Below are positions 1-6,184 of a stretch of 6,541 bases of DNA, in pieces. Source of the stretch: an uncultured Maritalea sp. (GTDB lineage Bacteria; Pseudomonadota; Alphaproteobacteria; Rhizobiales; Devosiaceae); contig CAJXLH010000160.1 in the NCBI GenBank assembly GCA_913055925.1, forward strand, positions 1 to 6,541. The letters are read 5' to 3'. A program made the translations under genes and the position numbers. The stretch's first letter is position 1; each line of letters opens with the position of its first letter. The notes under the pieces are model-generated. The model was not told the DNA's origin. It searched no databases and was given only the letters and a program-made list of their open reading frames with translations.

Positions 1-183
1 CTCCAACAAAACGCTGGCCTCCGAAGTATACTCTTTCGCCATGAATGATGTCGCGACATAGGTTAAACCGCACAGCAATGCGGTTACAAATAGAATGCGC
101 GGAAGCGCGCGGAACAAAGCGCCAAATAGATAGTATGTGTTAAATGTCACATCTTCGTAACTGCGTGGCCCATTCTGGGTCAT
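1..183 (-). CDS. Wzz/GumC/ExoP-type polysaccharide co-polymerase, N-terminal fragment (cut by window edge)
   Basis: Reading the minus strand from an ATG at 183-181 gives 61 uninterrupted codons to the window edge, so only the N-terminus is present. It has a short polar cytoplasmic start (MTQNGPRSYEDV), an amphipathic stretch (residues about 18-28, LFGALFRALPR), one transmembrane helix (about 29-47, ILFVTALLCGLTYVATSFM), then KEYTSEASVLLE. This layout, TM1 followed by a 'Y.SEA.VL.E' beta strand, is the characteristic start of the Wzz (PF02706) periplasmic domain in GumC/ExoP-family chain-length regulators and exopolysaccharide transport proteins. Such proteins sit in the inner membrane and contact the outer-membrane Wza-like protein, which here is encoded divergently. 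A Shine-Dalgarno AAGGAA lies 7 nt before the start. Whether the full protein carries a C-terminal BY-kinase domain, as ExoP/Wzc do, cannot be seen. The family call rests on a short stretch but agrees well with the neighbours. Confidence 0.8.
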   Translation of the reverse strand, partial: MTQNGPRSYEDVTFNTYYLFGALFRALPRILFVTALLCGLTYVATSFMAKEYTSEASVLLE

Positions 184-190
184 CCAACAT

Positions 191-196
191 TTCCTT
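191..196 (-). promoter_or_regulatory. Ribosome binding site of the wzz-like gene
   Basis: The minus-strand AAGGAA sits 7 nt before the ATG at 183-181. This decides the start. Another ATG at 190-188 is in a different frame and meets a TAA after 16 codons. Confidence 0.65.
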
Positions 197-354
197 AGCC
201 GACTCAAACAAGTTCAAAACTCATTTGGCCCACTTATAGTAAGAAATCAGTTAATTATCGTCAGAACGGCGCTCCGGAGAGCTGTCATTTCTGGCGCGTC
301 TTTTCCTTATTGTTAACCATAAAGACCGCATAACTATCCTTGAGTTCGAATCTC

Positions 355-360
355 AAAGGA
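355..360 (+). promoter_or_regulatory. Ribosome binding site of the wza-like gene
   Basis: AAAGGA lies 9 nt before the ATG at 370. It selects that start over the in-frame TTG at 340, which has no Shine-Dalgarno and would place ten extra polar residues before the lipoprotein signal peptide. The right half of the TTGAG-N7-CTCAA inverted repeat (340-344/352-356) touches this site, so a small hairpin could affect ribosome access. Confidence 0.6.
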
Positions 361-369
361 AATTTCTCG

Positions 370-939
370 ATGGGTGTATTGCGTCCCTCCATCTTCGCCG
401 CTTTGCTACTGCTTTCTGGCTGCGCTGTCGCGCCGAAAAGCGGTCCAAGTTACGTTTCTCCGCCAATTGAAAAGGCCGAAGCCTCGTATCTTCTTGATAC
501 TGGCGATATTTTGCGGGTGACCGTCTACAACGACGCGCAGTTGACCAACAGCTACGGCATCGACGACGCAGGCTACATCTCTCTACCTTTGGTTGGTCGT
601 GTATTTGCACGTGGACGCACCGTTAGCCAAACTAGCGCCATGATTGAGTTTCGCCTAGCGGAAGGTTACCTGAAAGACCCAAATGTCGCGGTTGAAGTTG
701 CGCAGTACCGCCCGTTCTATATTCAAGGTGAAGTGACAAATTCTGGTCAATTCCCATTTGTCTTTGGCATGACTGTTCGCGCAGCGATTAGCACGGCAGG
801 CGGATTTACCGATGTCGCAGCGAAGCGCAACGTCACCATCCACCGCAAAACCTCCACTGGCGTGAAGAAGATCATTGTTGGCCTAGATGCAGAAATTCAA
901 CCAGGTGATACAATCGTCGTCGCTGAACGTTGGTTATAG
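370..939 (+). CDS. Outer-membrane polysaccharide export lipoprotein, short Wza/GumB/ExoF type
   Basis: This 189-residue secreted lipoprotein probably forms the periplasmic/outer-membrane ring through which the polymer leaves the cell. Seen: a signal peptide with one Arg (R5), a hydrophobic core (residues 8-15) and a lipobox LSGC with Cys18 as the lipidation site; A19 at the +2 position fits outer-membrane sorting. Residues about 39-113 match the polysaccharide export domain (PF02563: LLDTGDILRVTVYND, then DDAGYISLPLVGRV). Residues about 115-170 match an SLBB-type beta-grasp repeat (FYIQGEVTNSGQFPF, then TVRAAISTAGGFTDVA). The end GDTIVVAERWL is typical of short forms. At 189 residues it is about half the length of E. 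coli Wza and has one SLBB repeat, so it resembles GumB/ExoF rather than full Wza. It is first in a probable operon. An in-frame TTG at 340 is a weaker start. Confidence 0.88.
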   Translation: MGVLRPSIFAALLLLSGCAVAPKSGPSYVSPPIEKAEASYLLDTGDILRVTVYNDAQLTNSYGIDDAGYISLPLVGRVFARGRTVSQTSAMIEFRLAEGYLKDPNVAVEVAQYRPFYIQGEVTNSGQFPFVFGMTVRAAISTAGGFTDVAAKRNVTIHRKTSTGVKKIIVGLDAEIQPGDTIVVAERWL

Positions 940-967
940 TTCAAGTTTTGACTTAGATTCCACAACT

Positions 968-2077
968 ATGGATAAGCCGTTGAATATTCTACAAATATTG
1001 CGCGCGCCTGTTGGTGGATTATTCCGTCATGTTTGCGATTTGACGCAACAACTGTCAGAGCGCAACCACAAGGTTGGCCTTGTGGTTGACGAGCTTTCCT
1101 TTGACGCTGAAACGGACAAAAAGCTTGATACGATCCGCGCCTATGCAGAGCTTGGTATTCACACCGTGCCGATACCAAGAATGCTTGGCTTCGGTGACCT
1201 AATTGCTCCGTTGCGTATCCGCAAGTTAGCAAAAACACTCAATATCGACGTTCTGCACGGGCATGGCGCTAAGGGCGGCTTTCATTCTCGTTTGGCTGGC
1301 ATCGGCCTAAAAGAGACACGCAAAGTCTATACGCCGCATGGTGGTGTTCTTCACTTTGCCAAAGGTTCCGCTTCTGGCTTGGTTTTTCACAATCTTGAAC
1401 GGATGTTGCTAAAAACAACGAATAGCATCGTTTTTGAAAGTCAATTTGCGGCCCAAAGCTACAAATCTCAAATCGTAGATGCAGCCGAAAAGGCAGTGAT
1501 CATTCACAACGGCTTACCTGAATCAGAGTTTGAAGATATCCCGACAAATAGCGAATACGACTTCGTTTTTGTCGGTGAACTTCGTGACTTAAAAGGTGTT
1601 GAAACGCTTTTACACGCATTAGCGTCCATCAAAACCGCGTCAGAGCAACCTGCGAGCCTATTGATCATAGGGGATGGTCCGCACCGAGAGCAATTTGAAG
1701 CGCTCGCCGTGGAACTTGGTCTAACCGAGCGCGTTGACTTTATTGGTGCGAACCCAGCCAAAATTGGCTTTGCCAAATCTGACATTGTTGTTGTGCCGTC
1801 ATACAAAGAGTCCCTACCCTATATCGTGATGGAAGCTGTAGCAGCTGGTAAAGATGTCATTGCGACAGATGTCGGTGGCATCGGCGAGATTTTTGGCCCA
1901 GAGAGAGATCAACTCATTCCAGCCAAAAATGTTGAAGCGTTACGCGACGCAATGCAGTCCCGTCTGCTTGAAAAGCCGTCGTTTGACGAACACAATAAAC
2001 GTCTGCAAAACCACGTAAAATCAGCATTCTCGCTGACCAACATGACCGACGGCATATTGGCGACCTATCGAAAGTGA
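968..2077 (+). CDS. Glycosyltransferase family 4 protein (GT-B fold)
   Basis: A 369-residue cytoplasmic retaining glycosyltransferase, expected to add a sugar from a nucleotide donor to the lipid-linked repeat unit. The N-terminal acceptor domain begins ILQILRAPVGGLFRHV (residues 7-22) with the Gly-rich GGLFRH loop, followed by HGHGAKGG (97-104). The C-terminal donor domain holds GELRDLKG (203-210, including R206 and K209, placed like the phosphate-binding residues of GT4 enzymes), IIGDGPHREQ, and the EX7E motif ESLPYIVME with E281 and E289. These match PF13439/PF00534. The ATG at 968 was chosen because the fold starts there, 28 nt after the wza stop. The frame stays open upstream to an ATG at 887 that would overlap wza by 53 nt. 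No clear Shine-Dalgarno precedes either start, so translational coupling is possible. Donor and acceptor sugars cannot be read from sequence. Confidence 0.88.
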   Translation: MDKPLNILQILRAPVGGLFRHVCDLTQQLSERNHKVGLVVDELSFDAETDKKLDTIRAYAELGIHTVPIPRMLGFGDLIAPLRIRKLAKTLNIDVLHGHGAKGGFHSRLAGIGLKETRKVYTPHGGVLHFAKGSASGLVFHNLERMLLKTTNSIVFESQFAAQSYKSQIVDAAEKAVIIHNGLPESEFEDIPTNSEYDFVFVGELRDLKGVETLLHALASIKTASEQPASLLIIGDGPHREQFEALAVELGLTERVDFIGANPAKIGFAKSDIVVVPSYKESLPYIVMEAVAAGKDVIATDVGGIGEIFGPERDQLIPAKNVEALRDAMQSRLLEKPSFDEHNKRLQNHVKSAFSLTNMTDGILATYRK

Positions 2078-2087
2078 TAGGACTTTA

Positions 2088-2114
2088 TTAACCGTGCTGT
2101 TTCACGCGGTTTAA
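2088..2114 (+). repeat. Imperfect inverted repeat between the GT4 and wcaJ-like genes
   Basis: TTAACCG (2088-2094) faces CGGTTTAA (2107-2114) across a 12-nt loop, which can also pair TG with CA (2095-2096/2103-2104). One extra T unbalances the stem. There is no T-run after it (TCCATTTC follows), so it is not a convincing intrinsic terminator. It lies in the only sizeable gap (96 nt) inside the operon. It could be an operator, an RNA stability element or chance. Confidence 0.35.
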
Positions 2115-2173
2115 ATCCATTTCTACCTAAAGTGGCTCCCGAGAGTATCGTTTGTGTACGGGAAGCCCCCAAA

Positions 2174-3694
2174 ATGTATCGAGTAGACCCTAAAGAAGTC
2201 GTATCAGAAATCGTAAGCGCACCGCCTGTTGAAAAGGCGAGCTGTGGACTTTCAGATCGCGCTAAAGAAATCATCAACACGCCTGTTGAAAGTGCGATGT
2301 CGAGCAAAGTCATTGTTGGCGTTGCGCAACTGGTTGAGTTTGGGCTTTTAGCCTTTATCGGCATGGTGATCTATTTCACCTATGTTGGTTCAGGCGATGC
2401 TGGCCATTATTTGGCACTTACATTGACCACCGGCGCACTGGCGCTGTTTGGGCAAAATCTTGTCAAAAACCACTCGGTTCAAAAATATCGCACAACTTTG
2501 AAGCAAGTTAGCCGCGCCGTTGCTGTATGGGGCACAGCAATTCTTGTGGTGCTTGCTGGATTGTTTCTTTTGAAACTCAGCGACTATTTCTCCCGCGTTT
2601 GGCTCGTGAGCTGGTTTGCTGCTGGCACAGTTTCACTTGTGATTTTCCGCATTGCCTTGCGCGCATTGGTCATGGATTGGACCAACAAAGGGCAATTAAA
2701 GCGCCGGACGGTGCTTGTGGGTGGCGGACCTGAGGCCGAAGAACTCATCCGCAGCATCAAAAGCAGCGCCCAGAACGATATTGAACTGTTCGGCATGTTT
2801 GATGACAGGACAGATAAGCGTTCGCCTGATCTCGTTGCCGATTGCCCAAAACTTGGAAAAGTATCAGACTTGGTGGAGTTTGCCCGTCAAACACGCATCG
2901 ATTTGGTCATCGTTTCGCTGCCTGTTTCTGCTGAAACACGCGTGCTGCAAATGCTAAAACAGCTTTGGGTGCTCCCTGTCGATATTCGCCTTAGCGCGCA
3001 CATGAGTAAGTTGAAGTTTAAGTCTCGCGCTTACTCATTCTTGGGCGATGTGCCCGTGTTTGACATGGCGGACAAGCCGATCTCCGATTGGAACATTGTC
3101 GCTAAGTGGTTGTTTGACAAAGTCGTTGCAGCGACCGCCCTCGTCGTTTTCTCTCCGATCATGTTGGCGACAGCGATCGCCATTCGTTTGGACAGCAAAG
3201 GCCCGATTTTCTTCAAACAAAAGCGTCATGGCTTCAACAACGAGCTAATTGAAGTCTACAAGTTCCGCTCGATGTATACTGAGATGTCCGACGCGAAGGC
3301 TGCGAAGCTTGTTACCAAGGACGACCCGCGTGTGACCAAAGTTGGCCGCTTCATTCGTAAAACTTCAATCGATGAGTTGCCGCAATTCCTCAACGTGTTG
3401 CGTGGCGAACTTTCAATCTGTGGTCCGCGTCCTCACGCCTTGCAAGCGAAGGCCGAAGACCGACTATATCACGACGCCGTAGATGGGTATTTTGCCCGCC
3501 ACCGCGTGAAACCGGGCATTACCGGTTGGGCGCAAATCAACGGTTGGCGTGGCGAAACAGACACCGTTGATAAGATTATGCACCGGGTAAATCACGATCT
3601 CTATTACATTGAGAACTGGTCAATTTTGCTCGATTTGTACATCTTGTTCATGACCCCTGTTTCTTTGGTAAGCAAAAACGAAGGCGCCTACTAA
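2174..3694 (+). CDS. Polyprenyl-phosphate hexose-1-phosphate transferase (undecaprenyl-phosphate glucose phosphotransferase, WcaJ/HfsE type)
   Basis: This 506-residue inner-membrane enzyme should start repeat-unit synthesis by moving a sugar-1-phosphate, probably glucose or galactose, from a UDP-sugar to undecaprenyl phosphate. From this start it has a polar N-terminal tail (1-44), four transmembrane helices (about 46-71, 78-96, 117-135, 142-162), a Rossmann-like CoA_binding_3 domain (PF13727) with VLVGGGPEAEE (180-190), a fifth membrane or re-entrant helix (about 314-338), and the bacterial sugar transferase catalytic domain (PF02397). Motifs are KFRSMY (363-368), the catalytic Asp-Glu pair in TSIDELPQ (D400, E401), CGPRPHA and PGITGWAQINGWRGET (447-462), which is typical of the WcaJ/WbaP group. 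The ATG at 2174 follows GGGAAG with about 8 nt spacing; an upstream in-frame GTG at 2132 lacks a Shine-Dalgarno. The next gene starts 12 nt after the stop. Confidence 0.92.
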   Translation: MYRVDPKEVVSEIVSAPPVEKASCGLSDRAKEIINTPVESAMSSKVIVGVAQLVEFGLLAFIGMVIYFTYVGSGDAGHYLALTLTTGALALFGQNLVKNHSVQKYRTTLKQVSRAVAVWGTAILVVLAGLFLLKLSDYFSRVWLVSWFAAGTVSLVIFRIALRALVMDWTNKGQLKRRTVLVGGGPEAEELIRSIKSSAQNDIELFGMFDDRTDKRSPDLVADCPKLGKVSDLVEFARQTRIDLVIVSLPVSAETRVLQMLKQLWVLPVDIRLSAHMSKLKFKSRAYSFLGDVPVFDMADKPISDWNIVAKWLFDKVVAATALVVFSPIMLATAIAIRLDSKGPIFFKQKRHGFNNELIEVYKFRSMYTEMSDAKAAKLVTKDDPRVTKVGRFIRKTSIDELPQFLNVLRGELSICGPRPHALQAKAEDRLYHDAVDGYFARHRVKPGITGWAQINGWRGETDTVDKIMHRVNHDLYYIENWSILLDLYILFMTPVSLVSKNEGAY

Positions 3695-3706
3695 GGCCAT
3701 TCCGTT

Positions 3707-4966
3707 ATGTCGCTTCAGCAAACAGTTGGCTCATATCCGCTAAAGGTTTCCGGCGCGGCGCTAGCACACCGATTGATGATGATGTTGGTGCCCGTTTGGA
3801 TTGCTGGCGGGGCGTTGGTGCTGTTCGAACCATCGCCCTATGAAGTCTTGTTCTTGGCCGTGTTTGGCCTTGCCCTGCTTGCAGGTCTTCCAATCTCACG
3901 CCGAACAAACGCCTATTTGTTTGTTAGTCTGTTGTTTATCCCCCCCGCGTTCATCGCAATTTTGCAGATGAAATACTCCACATTGGAGAAGGGGCTTATC
4001 TTCACGACCGTGACGGTCTTTTTGCTCATCACAGGGTACTTTGTCGCTAACTTTGTGGCGGAAAAACCGTTTGAGCGCATGCAGTTGATCGTAAAGGCCT
4101 ATATTTTTGCCGCCGTGGGTGCTGCACTGATTGGCACCCTCGCCTATCTTGGCCTCATGCCAGGTAAAGAATTGTTCCTACGATATGGGCGCGCAAAGGC
4201 GTTTTTCAAAGATCCGAACGTTTTTGGGCCCTTCCTTATCTTGCCTGCAGCATATTTAGTTCAGCGAGTATTCCTCGGAGATCAACGAAAAACACTTGTA
4301 AATTTGGTCCTTGTCGGGATCATATTTGTCGGGGTTTTTGTGTCGTTCTCCCGCGCCGCTTGGGGCCATCTGTTGTTGACGACGTTTTTGGTTTTTGTTC
4401 TCAACTACATGTTAGAAGCGACAGGTCGCGAACGCATTCGTATGGTTTTCCTTGCCGCAAGTGGCTTTGTAGCCCTCATCGTGATGTTATGCGGTTTGTT
4501 GATGATCCCAGATGTGGCTGATCTGTTTTTGCAACGTGCATCGTTGGTGCAGAGTTATGATGGTGGTGAAAACGGGCGATTTGGCCGCCAGGCATGGGGT
4601 TATGCGTTGGCACTCAACAATCCGTTAGGTATTGGCCCTTGGCAGTTTGACAATATGTTGGTGACGGAACAGCCCCACAACACCTATCTCAAGGTGTTTT
4701 TGGACTATGGTTGGCTCGGCGGCGGTTGCTTTGTTTGGCTCATTATCATGACAGTTTGGCGCGGGGTTGCGACACTTTCTATCGCCAATCCAAATCGCAC
4801 ATTGATGATCCCCGCCGTTGCCACGTTTATCCCGCTAATCATGGAAGCCGCGATTATTGATATTGACCACTGGCGCCACTTCTTCCTCGTGATGGGCATC
4901 ATTTGGGGAATATCAGCAGGATATGAGAAATTTCGTGGAAGCGCGAATGCGCGAAACATTCCTTAG
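3707..4966 (+). CDS. O-antigen polymerase/ligase family membrane protein (Wzy/WaaL type)
   Basis: A 419-residue integral membrane protein with about 12 hydrophobic segments (roughly 22-40, 46-62, 68-86, 98-118, 128-150, 171-190, 198-213, 217-235, 246-266, 335-355, 365-383, 392-408). It matches the Wzy_C/O-antigen ligase family (PF04932): FFKDPNVFGPFL (167-177), FSRAAWG (214-220, with R216), and a large periplasmic loop (about 267-334) carrying NPLGIGPWQF and PHNTYL (H324), where ligases and polymerases keep a functional His. Next to an initiating transferase and a Wzz/Wza pair, a role as repeat-unit polymerase is more likely than LPS ligase, but sequence alone does not separate the two. AAGG at 3693-3696, overlapping the preceding stop, is 10 nt before the ATG, which fits tight co-translation. 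Its stop overlaps that of the convergent kinase gene. Confidence 0.87.
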   Translation: MSLQQTVGSYPLKVSGAALAHRLMMMLVPVWIAGGALVLFEPSPYEVLFLAVFGLALLAGLPISRRTNAYLFVSLLFIPPAFIAILQMKYSTLEKGLIFTTVTVFLLITGYFVANFVAEKPFERMQLIVKAYIFAAVGAALIGTLAYLGLMPGKELFLRYGRAKAFFKDPNVFGPFLILPAAYLVQRVFLGDQRKTLVNLVLVGIIFVGVFVSFSRAAWGHLLLTTFLVFVLNYMLEATGRERIRMVFLAASGFVALIVMLCGLLMIPDVADLFLQRASLVQSYDGGENGRFGRQAWGYALALNNPLGIGPWQFDNMLVTEQPHNTYLKVFLDYGWLGGGCFVWLIIMTVWRGVATLSIANPNRTLMIPAVATFIPLIMEAAIIDIDHWRHFFLVMGIIWGISAGYEKFRGSANARNIP

Positions 4967-5967
4967 GCGAATTCAGCGAGATATTTTTCCGCCAAGCGCG
5001 CGCCATCGCGTACGAAGTGTCGTGCGAGTGATGCGGCGAACGGCGTTTCAGCGTGTGAGCCTATCCAAGCTGTCAACGCCATGCGCCGCAACATGATAAA
5101 GCTATCGATCTCTCGTTCGTCTGCTTCGGACAATGCCCGCACGGAACGATAACCATTGAGCCATCGTTTCTTTAGTTCTGGGACTTGTGGGCTGTCTTCA
5201 ATAAAGGAAATCGCGGCTGCAAAGTCGTACATAAACCAGCAAAACCCGCAATCATCAAAATCGATTAGCTTTATCGTGTCGCCATCGACCAACAGGTTGG
5301 CCAAGCGCATATCCGCGTGAATTAAGCCAAATCGAGCCTGGTCTCGTCCAAATGCGGACAAACGTTGCCGTAGCGTGTTGTCCAAACGAGTAAACAGCGG
5401 CCGGTATTCTTCCGTCATTCCCGGTGCTTTTCGCCAATCACCCCACAGTCCATCTGCATCCAAAATGCGGTCTTCGGTCCAAACCAAGCGTTCAAAGTCG
5501 GTCGGTTTTTGCCAATGCTCGACATGATTATGGGTAGTCGCTGCCATTCGGCCCAATTGTTCAAAGTAAGCGGAAAGGTCTTCCTCTTCCGTTGGCTCCC
5601 GCCCCACTTCAAACTCAAACAACACCAAATATTGTTGGTTTTCGCCGCCCAGTAAAGCTGACTGTACCCAAGCGCCATTCTTGCCGGCAATCGGATTTGG
5701 CGTCACCAATTCTGTGTCTTCGCGCAGGGATTTTGACCAGGAGAGTTCAGAGTGGATGGCTTCAAGCGTGTTGTAGCCTGGGCGGTGCACACGCAGAATT
5801 CGCTTTCTATGAGCCGGCAGGATGCCCAAAAACGTGGCGTTTTCCGTGTGATTGATCAATTCAAGATGCGCGCCCTCTAGCCCCTGCCACAGATTGAGCG
5901 CTTCTTGCAAATCGGCAACGCCAATCCCAGTGCTACCGAAAAACTCTATGTCGCTACTCGCCATCAT
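4963..5967 (-). CDS. APH/homoserine-kinase-like phosphotransferase, substrate unknown
   Basis: A 334-residue cytoplasmic kinase of the aminoglycoside phosphotransferase/choline kinase superfamily (PF01636). The N-lobe has a TENATF nucleotide-binding turn (41-46) and RILRVHRPGY (56-65). The C-lobe has the Brenner motif LIHADMRLANLL with H217, catalytic D219 and N224, then LIDFDDCGF with metal-binding D236. All key residues are present, so it should be active. The overall pattern (TENATF, LRVHRPGY, SELSW, HADMRLANLL) resembles the SrkA/homoserine kinase II branch more than true antibiotic-resistance enzymes. The substrate could be an amino acid, sugar, choline-like compound or protein Ser/Thr. 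It converges on the polysaccharide operon, so it need not be part of it. ATG codons at 5967 and 5964 are adjacent. Only a weak AGAG precedes them. Confidence 0.85.
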   Translation of the reverse strand: MMASSDIEFFGSTGIGVADLQEALNLWQGLEGAHLELINHTENATFLGILPAHRKRILRVHRPGYNTLEAIHSELSWSKSLREDTELVTPNPIAGKNGAWVQSALLGGENQQYLVLFEFEVGREPTEEEDLSAYFEQLGRMAATTHNHVEHWQKPTDFERLVWTEDRILDADGLWGDWRKAPGMTEEYRPLFTRLDNTLRQRLSAFGRDQARFGLIHADMRLANLLVDGDTIKLIDFDDCGFCWFMYDFAAAISFIEDSPQVPELKKRWLNGYRSVRALSEADEREIDSFIMLRRMALTAWIGSHAETPFAASLARHFVRDGARLAEKYLAEFA

Positions 5968-6050
5968 GACGCTCTGCTAGCGCAGTCGCTCAACTTTGTG
6001 AAGTCTCAACAATACTCTTTGCTGGGATGATCGATGAAATTGTGTTGTTG

Positions 6051-6062
6051 CGCTTGCAAGCG
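6051..6062. repeat. Perfect 12-bp palindrome upstream of tRNA-Pro
   Basis: CGCTTGCAAGCG is fully self-complementary and lies 30 bp before the tRNA, in the 125-bp gap (5968-6092) separating it from the divergent kinase gene. It covers the candidate -35 element TTGCAA, so it is placed where a dimeric regulator could act. A short perfect palindrome may also occur by chance. Confidence 0.45.
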
Positions 6063-6082
6063 TTGGCAATTTTGGGTACCTA
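6054..6082 (+). promoter_or_regulatory. Candidate promoter of tRNA-Pro
   Basis: TTGCAA (6054-6059) is followed after 17 bp by TACCTA (6077-6082). This would place transcription start a few bases before the tRNA. The spacing is ideal but the -10 element is poor, so this is a tentative call resting mainly on position. Confidence 0.3.
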
Positions 6083-6092
6083 CGGAGCTGTT

Positions 6093-6169
6093 CGGGGCGT
6101 AGCGCAGCCTGGTAGCGCATCTGTCTGGGGGACAGAGGGTCGTCGGTTCAAATCCGGCCGCTCCGACCA
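6093..6169 (+). tRNA. tRNA-Pro(GGG)
   Basis: A complete 77-nt cloverleaf. The acceptor stem CGGGGCG (6093-6099) pairs with CGCTCCG (6159-6165) with one G-T pair. The D stem is GCGC (6102-6105)/GCGC (6115-6118). The anticodon stem TCTGT (6120-6124)/ACAGA (6132-6136) encloses loop CTGGGGG, placing GGG at 6127-6129. The T stem GTCGG/CCGGC (6142-6146/6154-6158) encloses TTCAAAT. Discriminator A6166 and an encoded CCA (6167-6169) complete it. The C at position 1 and the GGG anticodon identify a proline tRNA reading CCC and CCU. The sequence is very like other alphaproteobacterial tRNA-Pro genes as I remember them. Confidence 0.97.
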
Positions 6170-6184
6170 TTTTTCCGACAGAAT

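Larger units (their letters stand above)
184..369. promoter_or_regulatory. Divergent intergenic regulatory region between wzz-like and wza-like genes
   Basis: These 186 bp separate two divergently transcribed polysaccharide export genes and must hold promoters for both. I see no textbook -35/-10 pair. Candidate -10-like elements are TATAGT at 235-240 on the plus strand and, overlapping it, TATAAG at 238-233 on the minus strand; neither has a convincing -35. Possible operator-like elements are GCTC-CGGA-GAGC at 271-282, containing the palindrome CTCCGGAG, a TTAACCAT octamer at 313-320, and TTGAG-N7-CTCAA at 340-356 just before the wza ribosome binding site. The role as a divergent control region is inferred from gene layout. 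The individual boxes are speculative. Confidence 0.6.

Noticed and set aside
2132..2173. Upstream GTG start giving 14 more residues to the initiating transferase
   Set aside because: No Shine-Dalgarno precedes it, while the ATG at 2174 has GGGAAG at workable spacing. It cannot be fully excluded.
4931..4956. Possible terminator hairpin TTTC...GCGC-GAAT-GCGC-GAAA at the end of the polymerase gene
   Set aside because: The stem is short and bulged, lies within the coding sequence, and has no T-run on either strand.
5592..5855. Plus-strand frame of 87 codons inside the kinase gene
   Set aside because: It is opposite strongly supported kinase coding sequence, has no family motif and shows no ribosome binding site that I could see.
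6093..6169. tRNA-Pro as an attachment site for an integrated element
   Set aside because: No integrase gene and no repeat of the tRNA 3' end are visible within the window.
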